Below, one piece after another: positions 39,838-48,827 of a stretch of DNA of 64,000 nucleotides. The DNA lies in NCBI RefSeq assembly GCF_022811705.1, contig NZ_CP094528.1:806001-870000 (forward strand). The letters are read 5' to 3'. Each line of letters opens with the position of its first letter. The stretch's first letter is position 1. This stretch comes from Agromyces larvae. Lineage in GTDB: Bacteria; Actinomycetota; Actinomycetes; Actinomycetales; Microbacteriaceae. A program made the translations under genes and the position numbers. Under the pieces are notes generated by a model. That model ran no database searches. It was not told where the DNA came from and was given only the letters and a program-made list of their open reading frames with translations.

Positions 39838-41721
39838 ATGCCCGGCCGGATTCGACAATCAGACGTCGACGAGGTCAAGGCCCGTACGAACATCGCCGAC
39901 ATCGTCGGCGAACACGTGAGCCTGAAGTCCGCGGGCGTCGGTTCGATGAAGGGGCTCTGCCCGTTCCACGACGAGCGCAGCCCGAGCTTCCACGTGCGGC
40001 CCGGCCTCGGGTACTACCACTGCTTCGGCTGCGGCGAGTCGGGCGATGTGTACACGTTCCTCCAGCGCATGGACCATGTGACGTTCAGCGAGGCCGTCGA
40101 GCGGCTCGCGGGCCGGCTCGGCTACCAGCTCCACTACGAGGACGGCGGCCCCGCGCAGGACCACGGCAACCGCGCGCGGCTGCTGGCGGCGAACCAGGCG
40201 GCGGCGGAGTTCTTCGTCGAGCAGCTCGGCACGCCCGAGGCCGAGGTGGGGCGCCGGTTCCTGGGGGAGCGCGGCTTCGACGCCGAGGCGGCGTCCCGGT
40301 TCGGCGTCGGCTTCGCGCCGAAGAGCTGGGATCGCTTGACGAACCACCTGAAGAGCCGCGGGTTCACCACCGACGAGCTCGCGGCCGCGGGCCTCGTCTC
40401 GCAGGGCGACCGGGGGGTGTACGACCGGTTCCGCGGGCGGCTGGTGTGGCCGATCCGCGATGTCACCGGCCAGACCGTGGGGTTCGGCGCGCGACGCCTG
40501 CTCGACGACGACAACGGCCCGAAGTACCTGAACACCCCCGAGACGGCGCTGTACCGCAAGGCGCAGGTGCTCTACGGCCTCGACCTGGCCAAGCGCGACA
40601 TCTCGAAGTCGCATCGCGTGGTCGTCGTCGAGGGGTACACCGATGTGATGGCGTGCCACCTCGCCGGCGTCACCACCGCGATCGCCACCTGCGGCACGGC
40701 GTTCGGCGTCGAGCACATCAAGGTGCTGCGCCGGGTGCTGGGCGACGACTCGGGCGTCGGCGAGGTGGTGTTCACGTTCGACGGCGACGCGGCGGGCCAG
40801 CAGGCGGCGATGCGGGCGTTCGCGGAAGAGCAGCGGTTCCAGGCGCAGACCTACGTCGCGGTCGCGCCCGAGGGGCTCGACCCGTGCGACCTGCGACTGT
40901 CGCGGGGCGACCGCGCGGTGCGCGACCTCGTCGAGACCCGCACCCCGATGTTCGACTTCGTGATCCGCCACACCGTGACGAAGTTCGACCTCGAAACGGT
41001 CGAGGGGCGGGTCGGGGCGTTGCGGGCGGCGGCGCCGATCGTCGCCGACCTGCGCGACCCGGCCATGCGGCCCGGCTATACGCGCGAGCTCGCGCGCATG
41101 CTCGGCATGGAGCTCGGCGAGGTCGATCGCGCCGTCCGGGCCGCGCGCGGCCGCGCGCCCGACACCGCTTCGGCGCGGCAGGGTCGCGGCGAGGCATCCG
41201 GCGAGGCATCCGGTCGCGGCGGTGAGCTCCAGACGGATGCTCCGGTGCGCCCGTTCTCGATCACCGAGCTGCCCGGCGACCCGTCGACCCGGCTCGAACG
41301 CGACGCGCTCCAGGCGATGCTGCAGTACCCCGAGTCGGTCGGCGACGACCTCATCCGCCGGGCCACCGACAGCCGGTTCGGCAACGAGACGCTCGCGGTG
41401 GTGCGCGACGGCATCGCGTCGACGCTCGCCGCCGACGGCTCGGTGAAGGTCGACCGGGTGATGGCCGAGGTGCCGGCGCCGTACGCCGGGGTGGTGCAGC
41501 AGCTCGCGGTCGCGCCGGTGCCGCAGCGCAGCACGGGCGAGCTCTCGGTCTACGTGACCGGCGTGGTCGGCGCCCTCGTCGAGCGCGAACTGCTGCGTCA
41601 GAAGCGCGAACTCCTCGGCCGCCTGCAGCGCACCGATGCGTCCGATCGCGAAACCTTCGCGAGCATCCAGCGCGCGCTCGTCGACATCGAACGCGAACGA
41701 CGGGCGCTCGCGGGCGACTGA
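39838..41721 (+). CDS. dnaG: DNA primase
   Basis: Synthesises RNA primers at the replication fork. The 627-aa protein has the CHC2 zinc ribbon (Cys41, His44, Cys62, Cys65), the RNA-polymerase core with the TOPRIM motif VVVVEGYTDVM near residue 262 and FDGDAAG near 315, and a C-terminal DnaB-interacting helical domain. ATG at 39838 (MPGRIRQSDV) is chosen from the promoter position. The N-terminal HDERSPSFHV region is intact. Confidence 0.96.
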   Translation: MPGRIRQSDVDEVKARTNIADIVGEHVSLKSAGVGSMKGLCPFHDERSPSFHVRPGLGYYHCFGCGESGDVYTFLQRMDHVTFSEAVERLAGRLGYQLHYEDGGPAQDHGNRARLLAANQAAAEFFVEQLGTPEAEVGRRFLGERGFDAEAASRFGVGFAPKSWDRLTNHLKSRGFTTDELAAAGLVSQGDRGVYDRFRGRLVWPIRDVTGQTVGFGARRLLDDDNGPKYLNTPETALYRKAQVLYGLDLAKRDISKSHRVVVVEGYTDVMACHLAGVTTAIATCGTAFGVEHIKVLRRVLGDDSGVGEVVFTFDGDAAGQQAAMRAFAEEQRFQAQTYVAVAPEGLDPCDLRLSRGDRAVRDLVETRTPMFDFVIRHTVTKFDLETVEGRVGALRAAAPIVADLRDPAMRPGYTRELARMLGMELGEVDRAVRAARGRAPDTASARQGRGEASGEASGRGGELQTDAPVRPFSITELPGDPSTRLERDALQAMLQYPESVGDDLIRRATDSRFGNETLAVVRDGIASTLAADGSVKVDRVMAEVPAPYAGVVQQLAVAPVPQRSTGELSVYVTGVVGALVERELLRQKRELLGRLQRTDASDRETFASIQRALVDIERERRALAGD

Positions 41722-41728
41722 GGCGGCC

Positions 41729-42310
41729 TCAGCCGCGCTGGATGATGCGGTCGAGTTCCGTGCGCAGCTTCGCCTCGTCCGCGCCGCCGGGCCACAGCTT
41801 CAGCAGGCGCCCGTCGGCATCGACGAGGGCCGTCATCGGCGGCTCGTCGACCGCGTAGGACCGCCAGATCCGCAGGTCGGGGTCGTGGATGACCGGCTGC
41901 TCGACGCCGAGGTCGTCGAGATGCCGCATCAGGTCGTCGACGCCGTCGGCAGGGTCGCCCGCGACGAGCGCGACCGTGATCGCGTCGCCGTAGTCGCGGG
42001 TGATCGCGTCGATGACGCCCTGCTGCTCGTCGCAGCGCGTGCACCAGGATGTGGTGAACTGCAGCACGGCGGGGCGTTCGCCCCACAGCGTCTCGCCGTC
42101 GACCGCGGTCCCGTCGACGAGGGCGGCGTCGATCGCGGGCGCGTTCGGCGCCGACTCCGTCGAGACGAAGGTGATGTCGTCGGGCACGGTGCCCGGCAGA
42201 CGGTCGGCACCTCCGCGAGGCCCTGAGGTGCAGCCCGCGAGCGCGAGCGCCAGGAGCGCGGCGGCCACGGCCGCGGCGGCCGACCGGATGCGCGGGGAGA
42301 GTCGGGGCAT
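41729..42310 (-). CDS. Thioredoxin-like lipoprotein (TlpA type)
   Basis: Secreted, lipid-anchored thioredoxin-fold protein of 193 aa. Signal peptide with lipobox LALAGC at about residues 21-26; the fold follows with FTTSWCTRCDEQQ (redox CxxC), the central WRSYAVDEPP with cis-Pro, and MTALVDADGRLL. It probably keeps or delivers disulfide or thiol redox state outside the membrane. ATG at 42310 overlaps the stop of the upstream frameshifted lipoprotein gene (TGATG). Confidence 0.9.
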   Translation of the reverse strand: MPRLSPRIRSAAAAVAAALLALALAGCTSGPRGGADRLPGTVPDDITFVSTESAPNAPAIDAALVDGTAVDGETLWGERPAVLQFTTSWCTRCDEQQGVIDAITRDYGDAITVALVAGDPADGVDDLMRHLDDLGVEQPVIHDPDLRIWRSYAVDEPPMTALVDADGRLLKLWPGGADEAKLRTELDRIIQRG

Positions 42311-42805
42311 CAGCGGTCTCCGGTCTCGAGGATGACGCCGGGATCGGCGATGGGCGGGACCGCGAGCGGGGGCGTGTCGCCGTCGGCGCTGCGGTACCGG
42401 TAGGTGCCGGCGTCGTGCCCGTCGATGCTCGCGGCGTACTCGACGTCGGTCGCCAGGCCCTGAGGTTCGATGCGGAACCGGCAGGCCGTCGGAATCCGGG
42501 GCGCCGCCCCGTAGTCGAGGTTGTCGATGCGCACCGCCTCGCCGTCGGGCAGCTCGATCGCGATGCGTTCGTCGTCGTGCTCGAGCACGAGCTCCGAGCC
42601 GCGGTGGATGTACTGGTAGGGCCGGGCGCCCGAACAGGCCTCGCCGGCGACGCGCAGGTGCGCGTCGCGGACGAGCACGTCGAACGCGGCGCCGGAGGCG
42701 CCGCCACCGGTGCGGCCGTCGGCGGACGCGTCGGCGCACCCCGTGAGCCAGAGCGCGGCGAGTGCGGCGACCGCCGCAGCGATGCCGGGGGAGGGATCTG
42801 GTCAT
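42310..42805 (-). pseudogene. Lipoprotein gene split by a frameshift in a five-base C run
   Basis: The body frame reads from 42678 (GTG) back to the stop at 42310, but continuing upstream it still codes for a lipoprotein signal: IAAAVAALAALWLTGC, then a Gly/Ala linker. No start codon lies in that frame before a stop at 42804. An ATG at 42805 with a GGAG-type site starts MTRSLP in another phase, and dropping one C in the run at 42787-42791 joins it to the signal peptide, giving about 164 aa. The body is a beta-rich protein (YQYIHRGSELVLEHDD) I do not recognise. Sequencing error, true mutation or phase variation cannot be told apart here. Confidence 0.75.
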
Positions 42806-42835
42806 GGTGCGACTCCGAGGTCTTCCGGGCGGGAC

Positions 42836-42867
42836 GGGTGCCTCCCCGCTTCCACGGGGAGGCACCC
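42836..42867 (-). terminator. Terminator after M6 metalloprotease gene
   Basis: GGGTGCCTCCCCG and CGGGGAGGCACCC form a perfect 13-bp stem with loop CTTCCA, 13 nt past the protease stop codon. Confidence 0.85.
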
Positions 42868-42880
42868 GACCGTCTCGACG

Positions 42881-45586
42881 CTAGTTCAGTGTGAACGTGA
42901 GCGTCGTGGCGTTGCCCGCCACGTCGTATACGACGAGCGTGTTCTCGCCTGCGACACCGCCGAACGCGCCGGGCTTGACGAAGTTGAGATCACTCCACGC
43001 GTTGTCCGTGAGATCCTTCACCACCCCGTTCAGCGTCAGCTTGTCGATCTTGCCGGCGTCGAAGAGCTTGAAGCTCACCAGCGAGTACACGCCGTCGGCG
43101 CCGGCCGTCTCGTTCGCGCCCGTCTTCACCGTGACCGTCGGCGCCGTCGCGTCGATCGAGAACGCGAACGTCCCGGTCTTCGCGATGTTGCCGGTGAGGT
43201 CTTCGGCGTTGTACTTGACGGTGTAATCGCCGTCGGGCAGCGCGACCGTGGCGACATGCGTGGCGCTCGAGGCGCCGTTCGCCGCGGTCTGCGTGCTCTT
43301 GAACAGCGTGCCGTTCTGGTAGATGTTCGCGACGACGCGCTTCAGCGCGTAGTTGTCGGTCGCATCGACCTGGATCGACAGCGCCTGGAACGGCCCGGCG
43401 GTGGTCGGGGTGACCAGGGTCGCCACCGGCTTGACCGCGTCCACGAGCGAGGTCGTGGTCGAGGCCGTCGCAGCCGGGTCGCTCTCAGAGGTCACGGTGA
43501 CCGTGACGGCGGGAACGGCGGTCGGCGCGCCGTCGCCCTCGTACACCAGGTGCACGGGCACGTCCTTGGTCGCCCCGGTGCCCAGCGCGACGAGCGCGTT
43601 CGGCAGCTGCACGCGCCATCCGCCCGCCTCGCCCTGGATCGCCGCGGCGACCCGGTAGACGTCACCGTCGGAGAGCGCGTCGGCACCGGCGGCGCCGGTG
43701 TTCGTCACCGGAACCGTGAGGCCGATCAGGCCGCTCTCGGTCGAGCCCGAGGAGACGGGCTGGCCGAGCGCGACACCGCGCGCCTGCGTCGAGGTCGACG
43801 TCAGCGAGCGGATGGCCACGTCGTAGGACAGCAGGCCCTGGTCGTCGCGCTCCACATCGGTGATGTAGAAGTGCAGGCCGTTGGCCTCGTCGACGTACTC
43901 GTACTCCGAGCCGGAATCGGTTCCGGCGTGGAAGAGGGCGTCGTTGAGCTGGCGCTGGTCACCGCGGGTGATCATCACGGGCGTGCCGTCGGGGCGGACG
44001 TAGTCGACGGTGTCGATGTCCTGCGGGTTGGCGTCGATCGTCCAGATGAAGGGGTTCGAGTCCCGGTTCTTCGTCTTCGCGATCATGACGCCGTGGTCGG
44101 GCTGGAACGAGTCCGTGCCCATCCGGTCGATCACCTCGAGCGTGTAGTTGTCGAAGTTGCCGCCGTCGCAGTCCCATGTGGCGTTGCCCGCCGCGTCCCG
44201 GCCCTGCCGGGTGCACGAGCCGGTCGAGTTGTCGGCGGGGGCCGAGTCGGGCTTGTCCAGCACGAGGTTCACTCCCGTCGTCAGCCCTTCGCCCATCACC
44301 GCGCGCGACGTGATCCGCGTGCTCACGAGCCCGACCTGGTCGAGGGTCGCCTCGGGCAGGTTGACGTACTCGGACTCGTCGATGATGTTCAGGTTGATGC
44401 GGTTGCGAAGCGCGACGCCCGCGGGCTGCGAGCCGCCGGCGATCGACGGGACGCTCCACCGCTGGTGGGTGCCGCCCGGGCCGTTGAACGAACCGCGCGC
44501 GAGCACGTCGAACGGGCCGCTGGTGTCGCGCAGCGGGCCGCCGTCGGCGCCCTCGGTGCCGTACGGGTTGCCGTAGTTGTCGGAGATGCCGAGGATGTGG
44601 CTGAACTCGTGCGCGAAGGTGCCCATGCCCGACGACTCCGCCTGCGTGGAGTTGCCGGCGCGCCCGCCGGACGCGAAGTTCGCGTTCGGCCAGTGGTTGA
44701 TGGCCGCCTGCCACGAGGTCCACGGGATGTACCGCGTCTTCGCCCAGTTCTTCATCGGCTGGCCGTTCTGGTCGAGCGCCACGCCGTTCTCGTCGCGCGG
44801 CGGACCGAAGTCGTCGGTGACGTCCTCGGGGTTCTCGAACAGCATCTGCCCGAACTCCTCCCACGTCGAGGACTCGTCGTGGCCGGCGGTGATGTAGAAC
44901 ACCTGGTCGAACTCGCGCAGCGGGTCGGGAACGCCCATGTCGGCGCCCCACAGCGAGAGCGCGTCGGTCCGGATGTTCTTATTGCAGCTGAGGCCCTGCG
45001 GGCAGTACGCGCTGTTGCCCGCGGCGCCCGGGTCCTTGTTGAACGAGTCGTTCAGGCCGTACTCCTCGATGTTGCCGGGGAGCTTGTACGGACCGAACGC
45101 CTCCATCTGCACGCTGAGGCGGCCGCCCGACTGCTCCATCCAGTACTCGTTGATGGTGCGGCCGTGGTTCAGCTCGTTCGGCGTGTTCAGGAGGTCGAGG
45201 TAGAACTGCGGAACGTCCTCGCGGTCGAGGCCGTTGGCGATCGAGGACGGGTCGCCGAACGGGTGAGCGCCCTCCTCCTCGGTCACGAGGAACGGCTGGT
45301 TCTCGAAGTCCAGCAGCACGATCGCGCCGTTGAACTGCCGAGTGCTGCCCTCGGTGTCGTCGGCCCAGTCGGTGCCCGGGACGGGGACGTAGTCGTCCCA
45401 GGTCATGTCGTCCATGTTGACCCAGTTCTGCGGGTCGATCGGATCGAGCACCGCGGGGTCGATGGGCGGGGGAGCGGCCGGCGCGGCGGCGGCCGTGGTC
45501 GAGGCGGCGGCCGCGGCCAGCACACCGGATGCCGCGACGAGCGCGACTCCGGTCCGCAGGCGACGGCGACGTTGCATCCTGCTCAA
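42881..45586 (-). CDS. Secreted M6 family metalloprotease (immune inhibitor A-like)
   Basis: Exported zinc endopeptidase of 901 aa. An Ala-rich signal peptide (about 1-38) precedes a pro-region and the M6 catalytic domain with HEFSH at residues 326-330 (TFAHEFSHILGISDNYG). A later jelly-roll-like region and Ig-like or Big-type modules follow (DNYALKRVVANIYQNGTL, DLTGNIAKTGTF), probably for surface or substrate binding. TTG at 45586 has GGAG five bases upstream; ATG at 45577 is an alternative. It faces away from the oligopeptide transporter, and both may serve protein scavenging (inference). Large opposite-strand frames in this region are shadows. Confidence 0.92.
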   Translation of the reverse strand: MSRMQRRRRLRTGVALVAASGVLAAAAASTTAAAAPAAPPPIDPAVLDPIDPQNWVNMDDMTWDDYVPVPGTDWADDTEGSTRQFNGAIVLLDFENQPFLVTEEEGAHPFGDPSSIANGLDREDVPQFYLDLLNTPNELNHGRTINEYWMEQSGGRLSVQMEAFGPYKLPGNIEEYGLNDSFNKDPGAAGNSAYCPQGLSCNKNIRTDALSLWGADMGVPDPLREFDQVFYITAGHDESSTWEEFGQMLFENPEDVTDDFGPPRDENGVALDQNGQPMKNWAKTRYIPWTSWQAAINHWPNANFASGGRAGNSTQAESSGMGTFAHEFSHILGISDNYGNPYGTEGADGGPLRDTSGPFDVLARGSFNGPGGTHQRWSVPSIAGGSQPAGVALRNRINLNIIDESEYVNLPEATLDQVGLVSTRITSRAVMGEGLTTGVNLVLDKPDSAPADNSTGSCTRQGRDAAGNATWDCDGGNFDNYTLEVIDRMGTDSFQPDHGVMIAKTKNRDSNPFIWTIDANPQDIDTVDYVRPDGTPVMITRGDQRQLNDALFHAGTDSGSEYEYVDEANGLHFYITDVERDDQGLLSYDVAIRSLTSTSTQARGVALGQPVSSGSTESGLIGLTVPVTNTGAAGADALSDGDVYRVAAAIQGEAGGWRVQLPNALVALGTGATKDVPVHLVYEGDGAPTAVPAVTVTVTSESDPAATASTTTSLVDAVKPVATLVTPTTAGPFQALSIQVDATDNYALKRVVANIYQNGTLFKSTQTAANGASSATHVATVALPDGDYTVKYNAEDLTGNIAKTGTFAFSIDATAPTVTVKTGANETAGADGVYSLVSFKLFDAGKIDKLTLNGVVKDLTDNAWSDLNFVKPGAFGGVAGENTLVVYDVAGNATTLTFTLN

Positions 45587-46011
45587 TTCAGCTCCTTCAT
45601 CAGCGGGGCCGTCGACGGGCGCCGGCGACCCGTGTGCGCCGACCGAGGTCGGCGATCCGCTCCCGATCGTGGTGCTGCGAGGACCGGATTACTCGGGAGC
45701 TTGGCAGGAGCCGTGGAGGTAATGCATCACATTTCGCGAGATCCATGCGTGGGAATCGGGGAACGGTATTCATCGAAATTTCCAACGGTTTCATTCGAGC
45801 AACACGTCTTCTGCTCGAATGATCGTCCGTGCTACCTCTAGGGAGACCGGGGTGCGAACGACCGCGGGGGCAACATTGCAGATCCATAAACATTGCCCCG
45901 GCCGTCGGCCGCTCCGCAGGGTGTTCCCCGGGGCCTGTGCTAGGCCTGAACCAGCAACGGCGTGGCTGCCCCGGCCACGTGCGTCGAATCCACAGGAAGA
46001 GGTAGACGGAT
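45587..46011. promoter_or_regulatory. 425-bp divergent control region of protease and oligopeptide transporter
   Basis: This stretch is less GC-rich than its surroundings and has no gene. It holds an 11-bp inverted repeat (TCATTCGAGCA at 45791-45801 and TGCTCGAATGA at 45812-45822, 10-nt gap) and a second one (GGGGCAA at 45867-45873, TTGCCCC at 45893-45899) with internal direct copies of AACATTGC. These are candidate operators for a shared regulator. AAGGAG for the protease lies at about 45592-45597 on the minus strand. Confidence 0.5.
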
Positions 46012-47646
46012 ATGGCATCCGCATCCCAGACCGGCCGCGGCATCGCCGTGGTCGCCGGGCTCTCGGTCGCCGCTCTCGCACTCGCCGGCTGCAGCGCCGG
46101 CGGTGGCGGAGGCGACCAGGGCGGCGGCGCGAGCACGCTGACCATCGGCACGACCGAGCAGGTCACGGCGCTCGACCCGGCCGGCTCGTACGACAACGGC
46201 TCCTTCGCCGTCATGAACCAGGTGTACCCGTTCCTGCTGAACACCCCCTACGGCAGCCCCGACGTCGAGCCCGACATCGCGGAGTCGGCCGAGTTCACCT
46301 CCGACACCGACTACACGGTGAAGCTCAAGGAGGGTCTGAAGTTCGCGAACGGCAACGACCTGACCTCCTCCGACGTCAAGTTCACGTTCGACCGTCAGCT
46401 GGACATCGCCGACCCGAACGGCCCCTCGTCGCTGCTGTACAACCTCGACAGCATCGAGACGCCCGACGACCTCACCGTCGTCTTCCACCTCATCTCGCCG
46501 AACGACCAGATCTTCCCGCAGATCCTGTCGAGCCCGGTGGGCCCGATCGTCGACGAAGAGGTCTTCTCGGCCGACTCGCTCACGAGCGACGACGACATCA
46601 TCGAGGGCAAGCCGTTCGCCGGCCAGTACACGATCACGAGCTACTCGTTCAACGAGCTCATCGCGTACCAGGCGAACCCCGACTACGAGGGTCTGCTCGG
46701 CCCGGCTGAGACCGAGAAGATCAACGTCAAGTACTACACCGACGCGTCGAACCTGAAGCTCGACGTCCAGGAAGGCAACATCGACGTCGCGAACCGCACC
46801 CTGAGCGCGACCGACATCGAGGACCTCCGCGGCAACGACAACGTCAAGGTCGTCGACGGCCCCGGCGGCGAGATCCGCTACCTGGTCTTCAACTTCAACA
46901 CGATGCCGTTCGGCGCGACGACCGCGGAGGCCGACCCGGCCAAGGCGCTCGCCGTCCGTCAGGCGGTGGCCGACCTGATCGACCGCGACGCGATCTCGGA
47001 GGACGTGTACAAGGGCACCTTCACGCCGCTGTACTCGTACATCCCGGCGGGCCTCACCGGCGCCACCGAGTCCCTGAAGGGCCTCTACGGCGACGGCAAC
47101 GGCCAGCCCGACCCCGACAAGGCGGCCGAGCGGCTCGCCGCGGCGGGCGTCTCGACGCCGCTGGACATCTCGATCCAGTACGTCGCCGAGCGCTACGGCC
47201 CCTCGTCGAGCGACGAGTACGCGATCATCAAGGACAACCTCGAGTCGAGCGGCCTGTTCAAGGTCAACCTGCAGTCGACCGAGTGGGTCCAGTACTCGAA
47301 GGACCGCGTCGCGGACCTCTACCCGGCCTACCAGCTGGGTTGGTTCCCCGACTACTCGGACGCCGACAACTACCTCACGCCGTTCTTCCTCACCGAGAAC
47401 TTCCTGGCGAACCACTACGACAACCCCGAGGTGAACGACCTCGTCCTCGAGCAGGCCACCACGGCCGACCCCGATGCGCGCACCGCGCTCATCGAGGAGA
47501 TCCAGGACAAGGTGGCGGCCGACCTCTCCACCATCCCCTACATGCAGGGCGCTCAGGTGGCCGTGGTGGGCAAGGACGTCAGCGGCGCCGAGAAGACGCT
47601 GGATGCCTCGTTCAAGTTCCGCTACGCCGCGCTCTCGAAGGGCTAG
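46012..47646 (+). CDS. ABC transporter substrate-binding lipoprotein (peptide, family 5)
   Basis: Extracellular binding protein for oligopeptides or similar solutes, 544 aa, lipid-anchored at Cys27 (LALAGC). The SBP_bac_5 fold is shown by ALDPAGSYDNGSF, YTVKLKEGLKFANGNDLTSSDVKFTF in parts, and IRYLVFNFNTMPF. It is first in a five-gene operon with two permeases and two ATPase genes; the strong hairpin after it probably lowers downstream expression so that the binding protein is in excess. Confidence 0.94.
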   Translation: MASASQTGRGIAVVAGLSVAALALAGCSAGGGGGDQGGGASTLTIGTTEQVTALDPAGSYDNGSFAVMNQVYPFLLNTPYGSPDVEPDIAESAEFTSDTDYTVKLKEGLKFANGNDLTSSDVKFTFDRQLDIADPNGPSSLLYNLDSIETPDDLTVVFHLISPNDQIFPQILSSPVGPIVDEEVFSADSLTSDDDIIEGKPFAGQYTITSYSFNELIAYQANPDYEGLLGPAETEKINVKYYTDASNLKLDVQEGNIDVANRTLSATDIEDLRGNDNVKVVDGPGGEIRYLVFNFNTMPFGATTAEADPAKALAVRQAVADLIDRDAISEDVYKGTFTPLYSYIPAGLTGATESLKGLYGDGNGQPDPDKAAERLAAAGVSTPLDISIQYVAERYGPSSSDEYAIIKDNLESSGLFKVNLQSTEWVQYSKDRVADLYPAYQLGWFPDYSDADNYLTPFFLTENFLANHYDNPEVNDLVLEQATTADPDARTALIEEIQDKVAADLSTIPYMQGAQVAVVGKDVSGAEKTLDASFKFRYAALSKG

Positions 47647-47679
47647 GCCTACGGGCTAAAGTCGATCCCAGCTCGACCG

Positions 47680-47713
47680 ACGGGGGCGACCCGCTTGTGC
47701 GGGTCGCCCCCGT
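47680..47713 (+). terminator. Intra-operon hairpin after binding-protein gene
   Basis: ACGGGGGCGACCCGC and its complement form a perfect 15-bp stem with a TTGT loop, followed by TTCTCT. It lies 33 nt after the stop and 21 nt before the first permease, so it may be a partial terminator or an mRNA-stabilising structure. Confidence 0.8.
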
Positions 47714-47734
47714 TCTCTGCAATGTGAGGAATGC

Positions 47735-48826
47735 ATGTCCGCTGTCGACCTGACACCGCAGCCCGGTACGCCGGCTGCGGGCGCGACCAGACCGAAATCC
47801 GGGAGAGGCGGGTTCGGGCGTTACCTGCTCGTCCGATTCCTGCTGATCTTCCCCACCATCTTCATCCTCGTCACGCTCGTGTTCTTCCTGATGCGACTGA
47901 CCGGCGACCCGATCACGGCGGCCCAGGGCGGGCGCCTCGGGCCCGCCGAGCTCGAGCAGCTGCGCGCCGCGGCCGGATTCGACCGCCCCGTCCTGGTGCA
48001 GTACTTCGAGTACATCGGGCGCATCTTCGTGCTCGACTTCGGCACGACGTACACCACCAACCGCCCGGTGATCGAGGTGCTGCTCACGTACGGCCCCGCC
48101 ACGTTCGAGCTCGTCTTCTACTCGCTCATCGTCGCCTTCGCGGTCGGCATCCCGCTCGGGCTGCGGGCCGCGTACCACCGCGACAAGCCCGAAGACGCGG
48201 TCTACCGGGTGCTCGCCATCTGGTGGTACGCGGTGCCGGTCTTCTTCGCCGGCCTCATCCTGAAGCTCATCTTCTCGGTGTGGTTGAAATGGTTCCCCGT
48301 CGCGGGACGTTCCAGCGTCGCCTCCGAGATCCAGATGCAGACGCTGCCGAACCGCACGGGCATCTACACGATCGACGCGATCCTGACCGGCGACCCGGCC
48401 GTCATCGGCGACGTCCTCTCGCACGTGGTGCTGCCCGCGATCACGCTGGGCCTGCTGACGGCGGGCATCTTCCTGCGGCTCGTGCGCACGAACGTCATCG
48501 GCACCCTCTCCACCGACTACGTCGACGCGGCGCGCTCGCGGGGCGTTCGGGAGTCGCGGCTGCTGCGCACCCACGCCTACCGGCCGGCGCTCATCCCGAT
48601 CATCACGGTGATCGGCCTGCAGATCGCCCTGCTGCTCGGCGGTGCGGTGCTGACCGAGACCACCTTCGAGTGGCGCGGGCTGGGATTCCAGCTGGCCGAG
48701 TTCCTCGAGAACCGCGACTTCATCGCCGTGCAGGGCATCGTCGCGCTGCTGGCGGTGATCGTCGCCGTCACGAACTTCGTGGTCGACATCATCGCCGCCT
48801 TCATCGACCCGAGGGTGAGGTACTGA
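47735..48826 (+). CDS. Oligopeptide ABC transporter permease (DppB/OppB type)
   Basis: Inner-membrane subunit of 363 aa with about six helices. The N-terminal helix LVRFLLIFPTIFILVTLVFFL (given in part), the DppB-type LTGDP loop, and the EAA-like cytoplasmic loop DYVDAARSRGVRESRLLRTHA are visible. It follows the binding protein and pairs with the next permease. Confidence 0.93.
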   Translation: MSAVDLTPQPGTPAAGATRPKSGRGGFGRYLLVRFLLIFPTIFILVTLVFFLMRLTGDPITAAQGGRLGPAELEQLRAAAGFDRPVLVQYFEYIGRIFVLDFGTTYTTNRPVIEVLLTYGPATFELVFYSLIVAFAVGIPLGLRAAYHRDKPEDAVYRVLAIWWYAVPVFFAGLILKLIFSVWLKWFPVAGRSSVASEIQMQTLPNRTGIYTIDAILTGDPAVIGDVLSHVVLPAITLGLLTAGIFLRLVRTNVIGTLSTDYVDAARSRGVRESRLLRTHAYRPALIPIITVIGLQIALLLGGAVLTETTFEWRGLGFQLAEFLENRDFIAVQGIVALLAVIVAVTNFVVDIIAAFIDPRVRY

Positions 48827-48827
48827 C

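Noticed and set aside
42710..45841. A 1043-codon plus-strand frame opposite the M6 metalloprotease
   Set aside because: Composition is Val/Arg-rich low complexity typical of antisense to a high-GC gene; the minus strand has HEFSH and a signal peptide.
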